The notes under the pieces were generated by a model. That model made no database searches. It worked only from the letters and a program-made list of their open reading frames with translations, and was not told the origin of the DNA. Position numbers and translations under genes: made by a program. From positions 14,327,634 through 14,391,633 of the forward strand of contig CM040450.1 of the NCBI GenBank assembly GCA_022749755.1: a stretch of 64,000 nucleotides of DNA. The letters run 5' to 3'. This DNA is from Azadirachta indica. Its lineage: Eukaryota; Streptophyta; Magnoliopsida; Sapindales; Meliaceae. Below, in pieces: positions 12,402-24,428 of this stretch (position 1 is its first letter; the number at the start of each line of letters is the position of its first letter).

Positions 12402-13342
12402 TGAAACGCCGTCAAGTTGGTCATCAATTTGTCCGGGTTCGAGGCATACAGATTGTCTTCTGTAGAAGATGTCATACCCACATTACTACAGCTAAAGAAG
12501 CAGTCTTCTTCGTGAAAACTGTAACTCTTTTACCTTCGTCTTTCTCACATCGTATATGTTTGCAGGCATTCGTAAATATCTTCCAAAACTCTTATATATG
12601 ATCATAATTCTTGTTAATCGTCCTACATTACCATTATACCAGCCTATTATCTTCTTTATGCACGAATTAGACATCTGCATCACTTGAGCTAGCTTTTGGG
12701 TTGAGTCTATTCAAGTTTATTTTTAATAATTTTTGAGTCTTTTCTACTTGGAGAGTTTTACTTTCGACATCCGTAAGATACAAAATTGTTGAATTATGCT
12801 TGTGTTTCAAAGAATTTTTATTTTCTTTGATGAATCAACCCGATTCACCTGTTTGGTCTCCCTTTCTATATGTAGCATCAACTTGGAAAAAGGAGATCGT
12901 TGGGATATTAAAGAGACTGACAAAGTGGTAAATATGCACTGTTCTGGATGCAACACACTCGTGGCCACAAAGTTTGTAAGATCTTCTAAACAATCGTCCT
13001 CGCTAGAATCCCTGTTTACTCCATCAAGTGAGTGAAAATGTTACATTCTTCAGGTTCAAGTGAAAGAGCCTTCGGCTGTTCTTCGAGTAGGAATTGTGCT
13101 CTTATTTTTTGTAAGTTTTGCAACAGTCATGCACGGAAAGAACATAAAAAGTATTTGTATTACAGTTTTTGTTGGTTTTGAATTTTGACTGGAAAATATC
13201 ATAGTAGGGAAAATATGCGGCTTCAAACTGGTGAGATAACTTTGGAGGCAACCACACTGATGCCACCTGAACCAGAACTAAAACCAGAACCTGAACATGA
13301 ACCGGAACCAGAAGCAGTCCCTGATCCTGATTCTTGTAACTA
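12402..13342 (+). CDS. Small CxxC zinc-binding protein candidate (Yippee/Mis18-like fold?)
   Basis: Four coding-like blocks are visible. Block 1 starts at ATG 12402 and carries FCRRCHTHIT. Block 2 (about 12874-12976, ending at a GTAAG donor) carries KVVNMHCSGCNTLVATKF. Block 3 (about 13056-13110, after TTCTTCAG and ending at GTAAG) continues VQVKEPSAVL. Block 4 (about 13214-13342) starts MRLQTGEITLE and ends in a Glu-Pro-rich tail before TAA. Two CxxC pairs separated by a beta-rich segment recall the zinc-binding Yippee/Mis18 fold. Reading frames of blocks 1-2 and 3-4 do not join with ordinary splice sites, so the model may be incomplete or the gene decayed. The family assignment is tentative. 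Confidence 0.35.
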
Positions 13343-15109
13343 AATCAATGGATACAGCACAATGGTAACAAGAGGATCGCTTGATACTCTTCTGTTTTCA
13401 CTAGTTTTAGATTTAGTTGTTCAACTGTTTGTAGGAAAAGTGAATATATAACAATAGGAAACTGAGTTTCATTTGGACCCAGTATTGTATTAGAACCTCT
13501 TTTTAGGTGTCCAAAAGCATATATTGAGGTATTATGGGATGGAGTCGCTAAAGTTAGAGAATGAGTGGGTATATAAACATTAATTTTTCAGGTTTAAAAT
13601 ACATTTACCAAACACTTCAGCTGTATTTTTATGGTTAAAAAAATCAGTAGTTTCAACATATTTGAATTATTTTGAGGATTCTATTGCATTGGTTGCAACA
13701 GGATCTCAATTCTCAACATACGCCTTCGTGCTAAATCAAAGCATTGTTTCTTGCACTCGGGAGGTGTATAAGCAAGCAAAAGTCTCCTTTGATTTACACC
13801 AAATCCTTTCTCATATGGCAATACATATATACAAGTTGGGTATTCTTTGAGCACCAGAAAAACATGTTGTTCCCAGCTAGGACAGATAAGCTTCGTCTAT
13901 ATAATTAATTGGTACACATAATTAACCCAAATCCAAGCCGGGGTCGAAGAGATTGGACTTTTGACATCATGAAAGAAACATCAATTCGTATCAGTTTGCC
14001 TTCTTGAAGAGGTGTGCTTTTCTAAATCCAAACTTATTAATTTATTATCAAAAGCTCTTAGAAATTCTAATTGGGTTTTATTTATTTAGATATTTATAAA
14101 AAAAATTACAAATAACCAAAATTAGACCACCTTTTAAATTTGACGGACTTCAAAAATTTTCTCTTATGTTTTACCCAAAAAGATATGAGTTGATAAAAAA
14201 TCCAATGACCCAAATGCCACAGGAAACACAGCGTGCTCTAGAGTTACTATTGTGCATAGTGCAATGACATTCTACAGTGTTACTCTGAAGCCCATCATAA
14301 TTGCAGTCTAGAATCACTCTCGAGCACTGATCAAGAGTCATTTTCTACTGCACAATACATTATGTTTGAAAATCACTACGGGACTTTTATGCTTTTTTTT
14401 TTTCCTAAATGCTGGCAAAATCATCCATTTTTTTTTTGTTAGATTAACAATAAAATTTAAAGTCAACTAAATTCGAAAATGGCCTAATTTTTTTTTATTA
14501 TTTAAGAAAATTTTTCTTTTTTTTTTTTTATATATTATGAATGTCTTGTATTATGGATTACCAATATAAATGAAGAGATCTAGTAGAATTTGGGACAAAA
14601 TGTCCCTACAACTCAAAAATGCCGTCTTGTAATGATATTCACAAAACATTGTTGTTTACTAACACACAAAATTAAAATTAAAATAAATTATCTTACACAC
14701 ACGAAGTCAACATGCTTTGCCTCTAATTTAAGTTATCAAATTTTATCTGTGCCAGCAACTCAAATTTTATTTTAAATTTCTTTTTTGACCATTTCTATAT
14801 CCATTAGAATTTGAAGTTTCATTAAAATAAAGAAAAGTATTTCTTTAAATTTTAAAAAGTTGGTTATAATATTTATTTAAGAACCCTCGACAGTTCAAAT
14901 CAATTGGTTGTGCAATGATTTACTTAAAGGCTCTCATAATTACCGAAAGAAACAGTAGTTAATATATATTATTTGTTTTTTCATGCTTCATGTAATTTAT
15001 GGAAAGAAAAATCCAACGTTGTTTAACAATAAAATTTAAAGTCAAATTTTTCTTTTTGTTATATATTATGAATGTCTTGTATTATGGATTTTATAATTAT
15101 TATTAGACC
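13343..15109. other. Intergenic spacer with an interspersed direct repeat
   Basis: No supported gene. A segment at 14443-14565 (AACAATAAAATTTAAAGTCAA, then TATATTATGAATGTCTTGTA) recurs at 15028-15092, suggesting a duplicated or inserted block between them. Confidence 0.5.
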
Positions 15110-15773
15110 TATAGTGGTGAATTTGCGCCGAGTTACTGTTTATTTTATTTTAACAATGATTTTGTTATTGTTACTGATTGGTTACTTGGGTTACTGTTTG
15201 TGTACTTATTGACTGTTAATGACCAGATTTTTAGGATACGAATATACTGAATTGTTATAAATGAGACAGTTAGATACTGGTGATACTATGAGACATGAAT
15301 TAAATATATTATTAAATGTATCGGTGGTTTATTAAATGTGATGTTAGTGCTTACGTATTATTGAATGTTTCTATTAAAATAAGAATTTATTATCTAGTTA
15401 CAATAGTATTGTTCTTAAAATTAATGTTTTATGATTGTGTTCTTTACTATTTATTTACAATTTTATGTATAAATTTACTTACCGAGTAGGCGGCTCACCC
15501 CTCGTCATTACTATTTTGCAGATTAAGGTATAAATAAAGGATTGATAGAGGTTTAGAGTTTGACTATTTTAAATATTGAAATGTTTGTAATAAGGAACAT
15601 TTATCTTTGAACCTTTAATTTAACTTAAGTTGTTAATAAAAGTTTGTTATATTTGGAGATTTTATATTATATTTGGAGGTTTAATTTTATCTTTAATGCT
15701 AAATTTGATGTATTTAAAGTTAAGTTGCACCCTAAATTTTGTTTTGTTGAGATAAAATTTGGGGTGTTACAGA
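15110..15773 (+). mobile_element. Truncated LTR, probably Gypsy type
   Basis: The right edge reads AAATTTGGGGTGTTACA, the typical 3' end of plant Gypsy LTRs whose 5' end is TGTAACACCCC. It abuts laccase exon 4 homology at about 15774. A matching 5' end was not found, so the left boundary is approximate and the LTR is truncated. It probably removed exons 5-6 of the third laccase copy. Confidence 0.5.
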
Positions 15774-16171
15774 TAGTGTGAGCATTTGAAGTTGGTGGTG
15801 GCAAGCCCAACTTATTAGCTTGGTTTACGATCGTTTCCACATCAGAATTCCACCATTCTCTTGCGTATATATATAAAAACTTTGCATGTTAAAACATTTA
15901 TTCCATTCAAAACTTTCAATTTAGTATGTTGATCAATGACTAATAATGATAGTACCAATCTAGGATTATGTTAGTTTCCTGATAAGGTTGAGGAAATGGA
16001 AATGGAGTTCCTTGTTTGGGCATGATAACAATGGCACTATAAATTATGGCCCTTATCCACAAAATATGAGCATGCCACCACAAAGTTTCTCGTTGTCCTA
16101 TAACATTGAAATCATAAGTATAGCTATTTCCAGTCTTGATAGGGCACTGTGTTATATATACTGGTCCATCT

Positions 16172-16951
16172 TGTCACGTGCTGGAAATTTGGTGAAATGT
16201 CGACTACGTGCCGCATTTAGACAACTTGTTATGCATTACTTAAGTAAGCCCTTTTAAACCCAAAATCAATTTGTATTTAGGTGGGTGCAAGAAGTGGTCG
16301 TGAGGTGTGTTGATTTTGTGCTCAAATTGGGAGCAAAAATGGAGAAGAAGAAGAAGAAAACGTGAGATACAATTGAAAGAGAAAATGGATTCTTGTTTTC
16401 ATTACACAACATTATACAATATACATTTATACATAGATGGCCAAGATTTAATTGCACAAGCAAGATTTAATTGCACAAGCACTTTCAATGGTCAAGATAA
16501 ATGCATTTATATAAATTTACATAAAATAAATATCCTACCTACCACCACTATCTTTAATTTGAGCTTATTAGATTACAATTCTAAGGAAGCCAAGCTTGCG
16601 TACTAAACCATCTTATGTTGTCCAGCTTGCTCCTCTCTTGTTCCTGAATTTGCTCAACCCAAATGAAGCTTAAGGTGGCTACACCCAAATGTCGCTGACA
16701 TGCTCAACCTCGATCACCATGGTAAGAAGTTGGACACGACCTCGTTCTACTTCGCTCACCCTCGAACGTCTCTTGAAATCCCTTTTTTGCTCACGAGCGA
16801 CTGTTCACTCGGATATTGTTCATCCATAAATATACACTCTCCGTCGAGAGGGTAGGCGAGTCCGAAACTTGAGCGCGCTTGTTCTGCGACTAGCACATTC
16901 TCGTGCTCTTACGTTTTCAGCGGTTCGCTTCTAAATTGGCGGTACGTGACA
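16172..16951 (-). repeat. 3' LTR of the gag-protease element
   Basis: Aligns with 19114-19869. Terminal inverted bases are TGTCACG and CGTGACA. The target-site copy ATCT ends at 16171. Confidence 0.88.
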
Positions 16952-17259
16952 CTCTCCCCCACTGAAGTGCTTGACGCCCTCATCAAGCTTACTGTCGAGG
17001 ACTTGAGCTTGCACCGTTGTGTTTTGCTTTCTCCTATGCGAACGGGCATGAACTGAACATGCTGCATGTGAATTCTGCCCATGGCTGCTGGATGAGGTTG
17101 TATCATCTTGCTTCATTTTCGTCGAGCAAGTTTTCGCTCCACACTTAGCCTGGAAAGCTAAAAACACACTGCCACTAACTTGAACTCTATCGATTGACAC
17201 CTTGTGTCGCTTCCCGACATCCATAAACTCCATACACTCATCCTTATGAACATGAAAGG

Positions 17260-17520
17260 TAACAACCTGTCGATAAACTCGTCACCCAACACAAGCTGGA
17301 AGTTGCTCATCGATACCACGGTGAAGTCTAATATGCCTTCTCATGTTTTGACTTTGATCGGGACACTCCAAGAAACTTCACAAATTGGCCGATAAGGCTG
17401 ATCCACTACCTTGATCAACCCCGGCTCCTCGCTCAGCCCCAAACCTAGCTGCTTTGCCAACTTTTTCATAACCAAGCAATAGTTAGCGCTATTGTCTATG
17501 AATGCTTTGAAGCTTGCCTT
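17260..17520 (-). pseudogene. Retropepsin-like protease remnant
   Basis: Minus-strand reading gives KASFKAFIDNSANYCLV, aligned with the D-[ST]-G-A active-site region of retroviral-type proteases, followed by LGLGLSEEPG and a SNFQLVLGDEF segment that fits the end of the fold. The active-site triad is degenerate (DNS in place of DSG), and one stop interrupts the frame. Confidence 0.65.
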
Positions 17521-17899
17521 TTAATGCTAACATCAACATATTTCAATGTTTTCTCGGGCTTCGGCTTCTTTGCTGAATTGGCCCTGGATGTTTCTCACTC
17601 ATACGCCTCTTTGGCCTTCATTGCATTGAGGATGAGCAATACTTCAATCCGGGCATCCTTATCTGACTTAAATAAGCTCAACAAGGCATTGAGGCGATTT
17701 CGCTGCGGGCACTCTTTGGTGTGATGATCCCCACCATATAAGTAGTACGTCAATTGCTTCCGCTCGTGTTGCTTGTCAAACTGCCTCTTATTGCTATCTC
17801 GCTATTTGAAAGCTTTCAGTGGCCGCCTCGTCTTATATTAAGGTCCCAGCTTGTGAAGTTTCACTCCCTTAACTTTATCATGGCCACTTTTAGTCAGTT

Positions 17900-18830
17900 T
17901 TCGGTTCCGGTTACGTTTTAAAGACTCTCGGTGATGCTCGATTAAGGACTCCGCTACCGCTATTGTCCTGGCAAGATCTTAGAAATTTCTTCTCCACAAC
18001 TCTTGCTTTATCCATGGTTGTAACCCATCCATGAAAAACAGCAACCAGCTTTTCTCTGGCATTTTGGTGATCTCGAGCATGAGTAAATTGTATTCCCGCA
18101 GATATTCGGCTATTAACCCCTATTGCCTAAGTTCTCAGAGCTTTCGAATTGCAGCCTCCTTAACATTTTTTAGGCGGAATTATCACTTCAACTCACTCTT
18201 AAACACCTCTCAAGTATCAATCCGGCATAACCCTCTCTCCATTTTTATATGTTGGTGTCTTCACCATAACGTTGCATCACTATCGAAATAGAGTGTCGTG
18301 AAACTGATTCGAAGGCCATCTTTATGCATCTAAGTGGCGTCGAAGTAGTGCTCTATTATCCATAAGAAAGTGTCAATTTCTTGGCGTCCCGCTTGCCTTT
18401 AAACTTGGATGGATCCAAAATCGTAACTGTCAGTACGCTGTTGATACCTATACCCGAAGCAATTGCAGTTTTGCATAATGTGAGGTCTTGCCTAACCTTT
18501 GCCAATTCTGTCTTGACAGAACCTAATTCAACATTAACTCTCTCCCGAAATTCTTCCATGGCCAACCTTATGGAATTCGCAAATGTCTCGAAAGCATGTT
18601 GGAGTCAACTTTCGACACTAGCAGCATCAATTTCTACTTTACGCTGACTAATTCTGTCATCTAACGTATCTAGGCACTCATGGATGTCACTCAAGGAAAG
18701 CTCAACCCTCGGCAATTTAGCATCAAATGAGCTTACCATCTCCTTAGACAAAGCTCTTTTCTTTCCCCTTTCTTTTTGAGCCTTGAACACGCCCATATTC
18801 TTTCTGCACAACCTCTGCAACACCACTAGC
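17900..18830 (-). pseudogene. Gypsy-like gag, broken by stops
   Basis: Minus-strand reading gives WIIEHYFDAT, then ISFTTLYFDSDATLW, LKNVKEAAIRKL and LFFMDGLQPW in order, the conserved course of plant Ty3/Gypsy gag. At least six in-frame stops occur; several replace expected Arg (CGA to TGA) or Trp (TGG to TGA). An N-terminal coiled-coil-like part (18565-18356) is open. Confidence 0.75.
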
Positions 18831-19113
18831 CTCTACATCCTTGGTTGCTATGATTTATGTTTACAACCAAATTTTCCAATACAACACAAATTCAGCAATA
18901 ATTTTACCAATAACCAGCAAACCACAACTCAAAAAATTTCAAAATTACCGCAATAAATCAAAGTGTACAAACCCAAAAATTCCAGCTACAACACCAAAGC
19001 CAAAATTTCTACAATTTAGAGTTTCTATCTAGTGTAATCTTCCAAAATCAGTGGGAATAAGTTGCAAAGGTGCTTACCATACAAACCCATACAAATTTGC
19101 TCTGATACCACAC

Positions 19114-19869
19114 TGTCACGTGCTAAAATTTTGGCAAAATTCTAGTTACGTGCAGCACTTAGAGAAGTTGCTGTGCACTGTCTAAATAAGCCTTTTTCAA
19201 CCCAAGATCAATTTTTGTTTAGGTGGGTGCAAGAAGTGGCTGTGAGGTGTGTTGATTTTGTGCTCAAATTGGGAGCAAAAATGGAGAAGAAGGAGAAGAA
19301 AATGTGAGACAGAATTGGAAGAGAAAATGAACTCTTGTTTTCATTACACAATATTATACAATATATATTTATAAATGAATGGCTAAGATTTAATTACACA
19401 AGTACTTTCAATGGCCAAAATAAATGCATTTATATAAAATAAATAAATATTCTACCTACCACCACTATATCTAATTTGGGCCTATTGGATTACAATTCTA
19501 AGGAAGCCAAGCTTTAGTATTAAACTACCTCTTGCTGTCCAGCTTGCTCCTCTCTTGTCCCTAAATTTGCTCAGCCTAAATAAAGCTTAAGGTGGTTGCT
19601 TCCAAGGGTCGCTGGCATGCTTAACCTCGGTCGCCATGGTAGGAAGTTGAACACGCTCCCATCCTGCTCCACTTACCCTCGAACGCCTCTTGAAATTCCT
19701 TTCTTGCTCGTGGGCTACTGTTTACTCAAATATTCTTCATTTGCAAATGTACGCTCTCCGTCGAAAGGGTAGGCTAGTCCGGAACTTGAGTGCACTTGTT
19801 TTGCAAAAAGCGCGCTCTCATGCTCTTACGCTTTTGGTGGTTCCGCTTCCAAATTAGCGATACGTGACA
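19114..19869 (-). repeat. 5' LTR of the gag-protease element
   Basis: Adjacent on its inner side to the primer-binding site at 19099-19110. The target-site copy ATCT follows at 19870-19873. The two LTRs differ by many substitutions, so the insertion is not recent. Confidence 0.88.
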
Positions 19870-20368
19870 ATCTGCCCAACTATTGCGATATTGCTTCAAA
19901 CCATGCCTACATTCGGAACAAATTTGTACGTTGTTCAATTACACGTTTATATGCTTGCACAACTTTGTGTTTGACATAGTAGTTGACATACCAATGGATA
20001 GACATGTTATATTGTGCATGGTTTGTAACATTGACAAGAACTCGATCTCCTTCTCTAACATAGATGGTAGGTCCTGGAAACATTCCATCAACAGTAACAA
20101 TTGGTTTGGCATGGCACAACCTGCTCACATTCTTCACTTGAATCTGAATGACATTGAAAATATTAGCATTAAACTTCGAAGTGGGGAAGCTATATATATT
20201 GCAGTGAAGGAAAGCCAGAAGGAAAAATATTATTAACAGATTGGTACACACATCAAACTGATACTTCTTCACTGCTCCATCGGCGAGAAATGAAAGAAAC
20301 CCCACAAAGCAAAAAATGATCAATAGCAAAACTGAGCAGTGATGATGCTTCATTGTCATTTTCGGCAT

Positions 20369-20760
20369 GTATTTGTTAAAGATGAACTTCTTCAGGCTTT
20401 GATTATATCTTATGAAAGTGTATCTGAAGGAATGCAGAGGAAGAAGTAAAAAAGTAGTATTTATAGTGATGGGAGAAACTGAAGGGTTTGTTAGTGCAGA
20501 GTTGTCAGCATAGTTTCATTTCATTAGGTGAAGCGAACAGGGAGGGCTAAACAAAACTTGGAAGCAACTGTTATTAATAGTTGAGATATCCATGTACTGT
20601 CTGTTAACGACATATAATATACAATACATTCATTTACAATTTAAGGAGTACCTTGAAAGTTGATGATAATAACCATCTTCACTTATATATGCCTCTCTAC
20701 TAAAATTTTCTCTGCAGAAACATGTTGCTTGGTTTATGAACGAGTTTTGACCCTGAATAC
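20369..20760 (-). promoter_or_regulatory. Conserved promoter of the third laccase copy
   Basis: On the minus strand CTATAAATA gives a canonical TATA box at 20458-20465, about 100 bp before the ATG. The surrounding 350 bp matches the promoter of the intact laccase. It may still drive a short transcript of exons 1-3. Confidence 0.5.
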
Positions 20761-23665
20761 CAGTAGGATTTTAGTGGTTTGACTAATTAAATGTTATAAT
20801 AAATAAAATTTTAATTAATCATAATATATTATGGATATTATCTTAATGGAATATTGGGCCGTTTTCTAATAAAAAATAATTTGTAAATTTTAAGAATGAT
20901 AAAGTTGTAAATAATTCTAATAATGTGCGACAACATAGTATGGCCTGAATATGGGCTATTGTATACGCGCTACTGAATTACCCCCACTAATTTTTAAGTA
21001 TTTTACTACTCTGTTTCAACGCAAGGGTGTATTTAGTAACATTTGTTTTATCGTCCTCCCTGTGATTTGGCCACCCATCTCACTTGGATTTTTATCAAGG
21101 TGTGTCAATCTTAGCTATATTCTATGTATCAACATTTATTGAGGGCTAGTTACTTTAACGAGAATATTGTTTTTAGAGCAATGTAAAATATAGTTATTAA
21201 AAAATATGACATGAATTATATATATATATATATATATTACACATGTTCTTATATTATGTTGTGAACCGTTGAATATAAATATAATAGTTGAGATTTAATG
21301 TAATATGTGTATTAATTATATATTAATTATATGTTTTAAATTTAATTTTACTAGTTGAAAGTATTTAAATTTAAAAGTTAAGATTTAATATAAAAAATAT
21401 ATGCAAAAATATGAGTTTATTAATCCTTTCTCATCTCATATAATAACAATTCGCTTTTATCAAAGTTATATAATTTTGTCTATAGTAAATGTTTCTATTC
21501 TCTGAAAACTTTGCACAATGTTTTACACCATAACTTGTGTCTTTATAATGAGGCAAACTTCTCCAATTTCTGTTATTTACAATAAAATTAAAGCAAACTA
21601 TGAGTATAATTGGTGCTACAGATATTTATTTAATTTTGAAAAATATAATTAAAAAAATGTTCGGTCAAAAACTTTTACTTAAAATTATTTATTTATTAAT
21701 ATTTGATATTTTATAATTTTATTTGATTGTTATTATGATTTTAAAGTAATAGTAATTAAATAGCACTTTATGTTATAATGTTACATTTTTTGGTGCACAT
21801 ATTACATTCTTCAACTAGTTATAATTTTTTTTAATAACAAAAATTAAGTTTGAATAATTTTTTAAAAGGAATCCGAGGAGAGGATGAGTACGAATTTTAT
21901 ATCTTATAAACTTAAATATATATATATATATAAATAATCCTATCTATGAATCTCATAGAAATAAAGAAACATTTTAAAACTTTTGGAAGTCACAGTCTTT
22001 GACTTGAAGGCTAAGAGAAGTGAGGCAATCACTTATGATTAACACAAAGTTAGATGAATTAATATTAATTTATTATTAGATAAGAAATTATAATTGAGAC
22101 TTGAGAGAGAGCCTCACTTCTTGTGCTTTGGGCCATATATTAAATTACTTAATTAGCAGATAATACATTTGTCTTTACTTAGTTTCCTTTTCTCCCTTAT
22201 TTTATTACCTAACTTTCCTTCAAATTAATGGACCAAATCATAAATTTTGATGTAGAAAAATTAATTAATTAATTAAATCTAGGATAATTGAATATTTTAA
22301 TTGTCAACTTACTTGGTATACTTGAAGTTTAATGATGATTATGATTCATTTTCATGCATGCTTAAATTTTGGCCACATGGGTTATCTTCTTCTACTAATT
22401 ATTGTAACCACAGAGGCAATTAAAACCCTAAGGGATTGATACAATTCTTGCATTAGAAGGCTGGAAATTAAATTACACAGAAGCCAAGAAAATTAATTAC
22501 AAGAGTATTAAAAAAAATTACAGTCTCATTAAATTAAGGTGATAAACCTAACCAATGATCAAGTGGTATACAAACATAAATTATAATCCTTTCGTCTTCA
22601 AAACATAAATTTTACGATATCTTAATAAATATTTAAAAAAATAGAATTGGTGAGCGAAAATTTTTATATATATGTTTATATTTAATTTTAGCTTATTCGA
22701 TCTATATATTTTTAATGGTTGTGATTAAATTTAACATATATAATTAATATATTATAATTTATATATATAATATTTAATCTTAATTGTTAGAAATATATAA
22801 ATCTAATAAGTTATGAATAGATATAAATATATGTGAAAAAAAATATAAAACAACTAATTCCTCTTATATTTAAAATATATTTTTAACCGTAATTATTAGA
22901 ATTTCCCAATATAATTTTAATTTGTAATGTCAGTAATAATAAAAAAAAGCCCAAAACATAGTAAGCCTCAGGCCATATTTGTCTGCTGATTTTTTAAAAA
23001 AAAAATTGTAAATTTTAATTGAATAATTAATATTGTCAATTAATCACCAGTATCATATTTTCCAGGCAAAATTAAACAGATGGACCCACTATTTTTCTCA
23101 ATGTCAGACTGAGAACGTTGTGAAAAATAGTCAGCAGAGCTGGCCCCACTTTGACTAATGGACTCATCAGTATGCTTCCAGGAATTTCTTTTTTCTTTTT
23201 TTATTTAGTTATTTATTTATTTAATTTACACCCATGCACAATAATAAAAAACAAAAATAACCAAAAAAAATTGGTTAATTTAAGCTTTCTTCTGACCATG
23301 ATAATCATTAAACATTTACAAACGAAAAATAAAGATGTACAACGCTAGATCGTTAGTAGTATTAAAATTAGTTGTTATATATACGTTGTAATAATATCTT
23401 AATTTTACATATATTTTTATATTATTATTATATATATATATATATAAATTTATTATAAATTTTGAGTTATCGTTTAACGAAGTAACAGATTTTATTTTTA
23501 TGATATGTGAGTTTAAAAGTTAAAAGTTAGTCTAATAAATAATTATAATGTTTGCATGAAGCAAACATAAGATAGTGCAAATGGAAATGGGGGTAGTTTG
23601 AGTTTGGGCCACAAGTATGAAAAGTAGTCTATTTAAAGAAGAAAATTAGAAAATGGGATGGACCA

Positions 23666-23692
23666 CACTCAACTCAACTCAACTCAACTCAA
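23666..23692. repeat. CTCAA pentanucleotide microsatellite
   Basis: About five consecutive ACTCA/CTCAA units. Confidence 0.85.
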
Positions 23693-24397
23693 TTCATCAT
23701 CATGCCCTCATTTTGTAAAAATGGGAATTGAAGATGATGATCATGAACCCCAATTAATTTTAATTAATCTAAAATTCAATCTTGTAAGCCAATGAAACTC
23801 AAAATATTAATATATTTTCTACCTTGCATATGGGAGAAATTAATAATGGTTGAGTCCTAATTAGAATTCATTACAATGAAAGTATTAAAACTTTCTAGTT
23901 TATAATTAGGGATCATAATATAGTTGTAATAATTATACATTAGGCATTATTTTAAAAATTTTGAATAAAAGTGAAAAATCTCACTCACGAAATATCATAT
24001 TCTTATCCTGTATTGTTACTTATATTAACATTTATACAAGTATTTTCTTTAAAAGTTTGCTGCCACATGATATCGGTGCTTGATAGCTCAACTTGTTAGT
24101 GTACCATGTGTGCTCAACGAAACCCCTCTTATCTATTTGCTGCTCAGAAGCAAAACTTAATTTATGCTACCGTTGTGAACTGGAAGCAATACCTTGTAGG
24201 AAGCAACCAAAGTTTAAAGGAAATACAGTTCGACCTAAGTAATAATTATAACTTTTGACTCAACGGTTGAGGCTTGATGCTATCAACTTAGATTCGAGAT
24301 AAACAATTACTATATATTTAATATAATCATTTAGGATTATCCAATAATTAATTTCAGGTTTGTTAGAGAAGAGTGTGATGATTGAGAGTAAAAAAAA

Positions 24398-24428
24398 AAA
24401 TAAATAAATAAATAAATAAATAAATAAA
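24398..24428. repeat. AAAT tetranucleotide microsatellite
   Basis: Seven or more consecutive AAAT units after a poly-A run. Confidence 0.85.

Larger units (their letters stand above)
16172..19869 (-). mobile_element. Non-autonomous LTR retrotransposon with gag and protease only
   Basis: LTRs at 16172-16951 (780 bp) and 19114-19869 (756 bp) both begin TGTCACG and end CGTGACA. The primer-binding site at 19099-19110 is a perfect match to TGGTATCAGAGC on the minus strand. The polypurine tract (TGGGGGAGAG on minus) lies at 16952-16961. The direct repeat ATCT flanks the insertion in laccase exon 3. The 2.16-kb interior encodes Gypsy-like gag (about 18826-17900), a CCHC knuckle remnant (17706-17745) and a retropepsin-like domain (about 17520-17260); nothing resembling reverse transcriptase or integrase is present. 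The layout resembles the gag-only TR-GAG class of plant elements. The gag frame carries many stops. Confidence 0.9.
15774..20368 (-). pseudogene. Laccase pseudogene, third copy, interrupted by an LTR element
   Basis: Exon 1 (20359-20252, or from an ATG at 20368), exon 2 (20143-19992, exactly 152 bp, open) and the start of exon 3 (about 19905-19870) resemble the intact gene closely. Exon 3 is then split by the element at 16172-19869 and continues from 16171 to about 15962. Part of exon 4 is present (15860-15774), then the copy ends at a foreign LTR; exons 5 and 6 are missing. Splice sites around intron 3 have also decayed: the acceptor AG of exon 4 is AA at 15861-15862, and the exon 3 donor GT is lost near 15959. 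The signal peptide and HWH copper motif regions survive, but no full enzyme can be made. Confidence 0.9.

Noticed and set aside
23430..23450. TA repeats considered as promoters or TATA boxes
   Set aside because: They are dinucleotide microsatellites without any adjacent gene.
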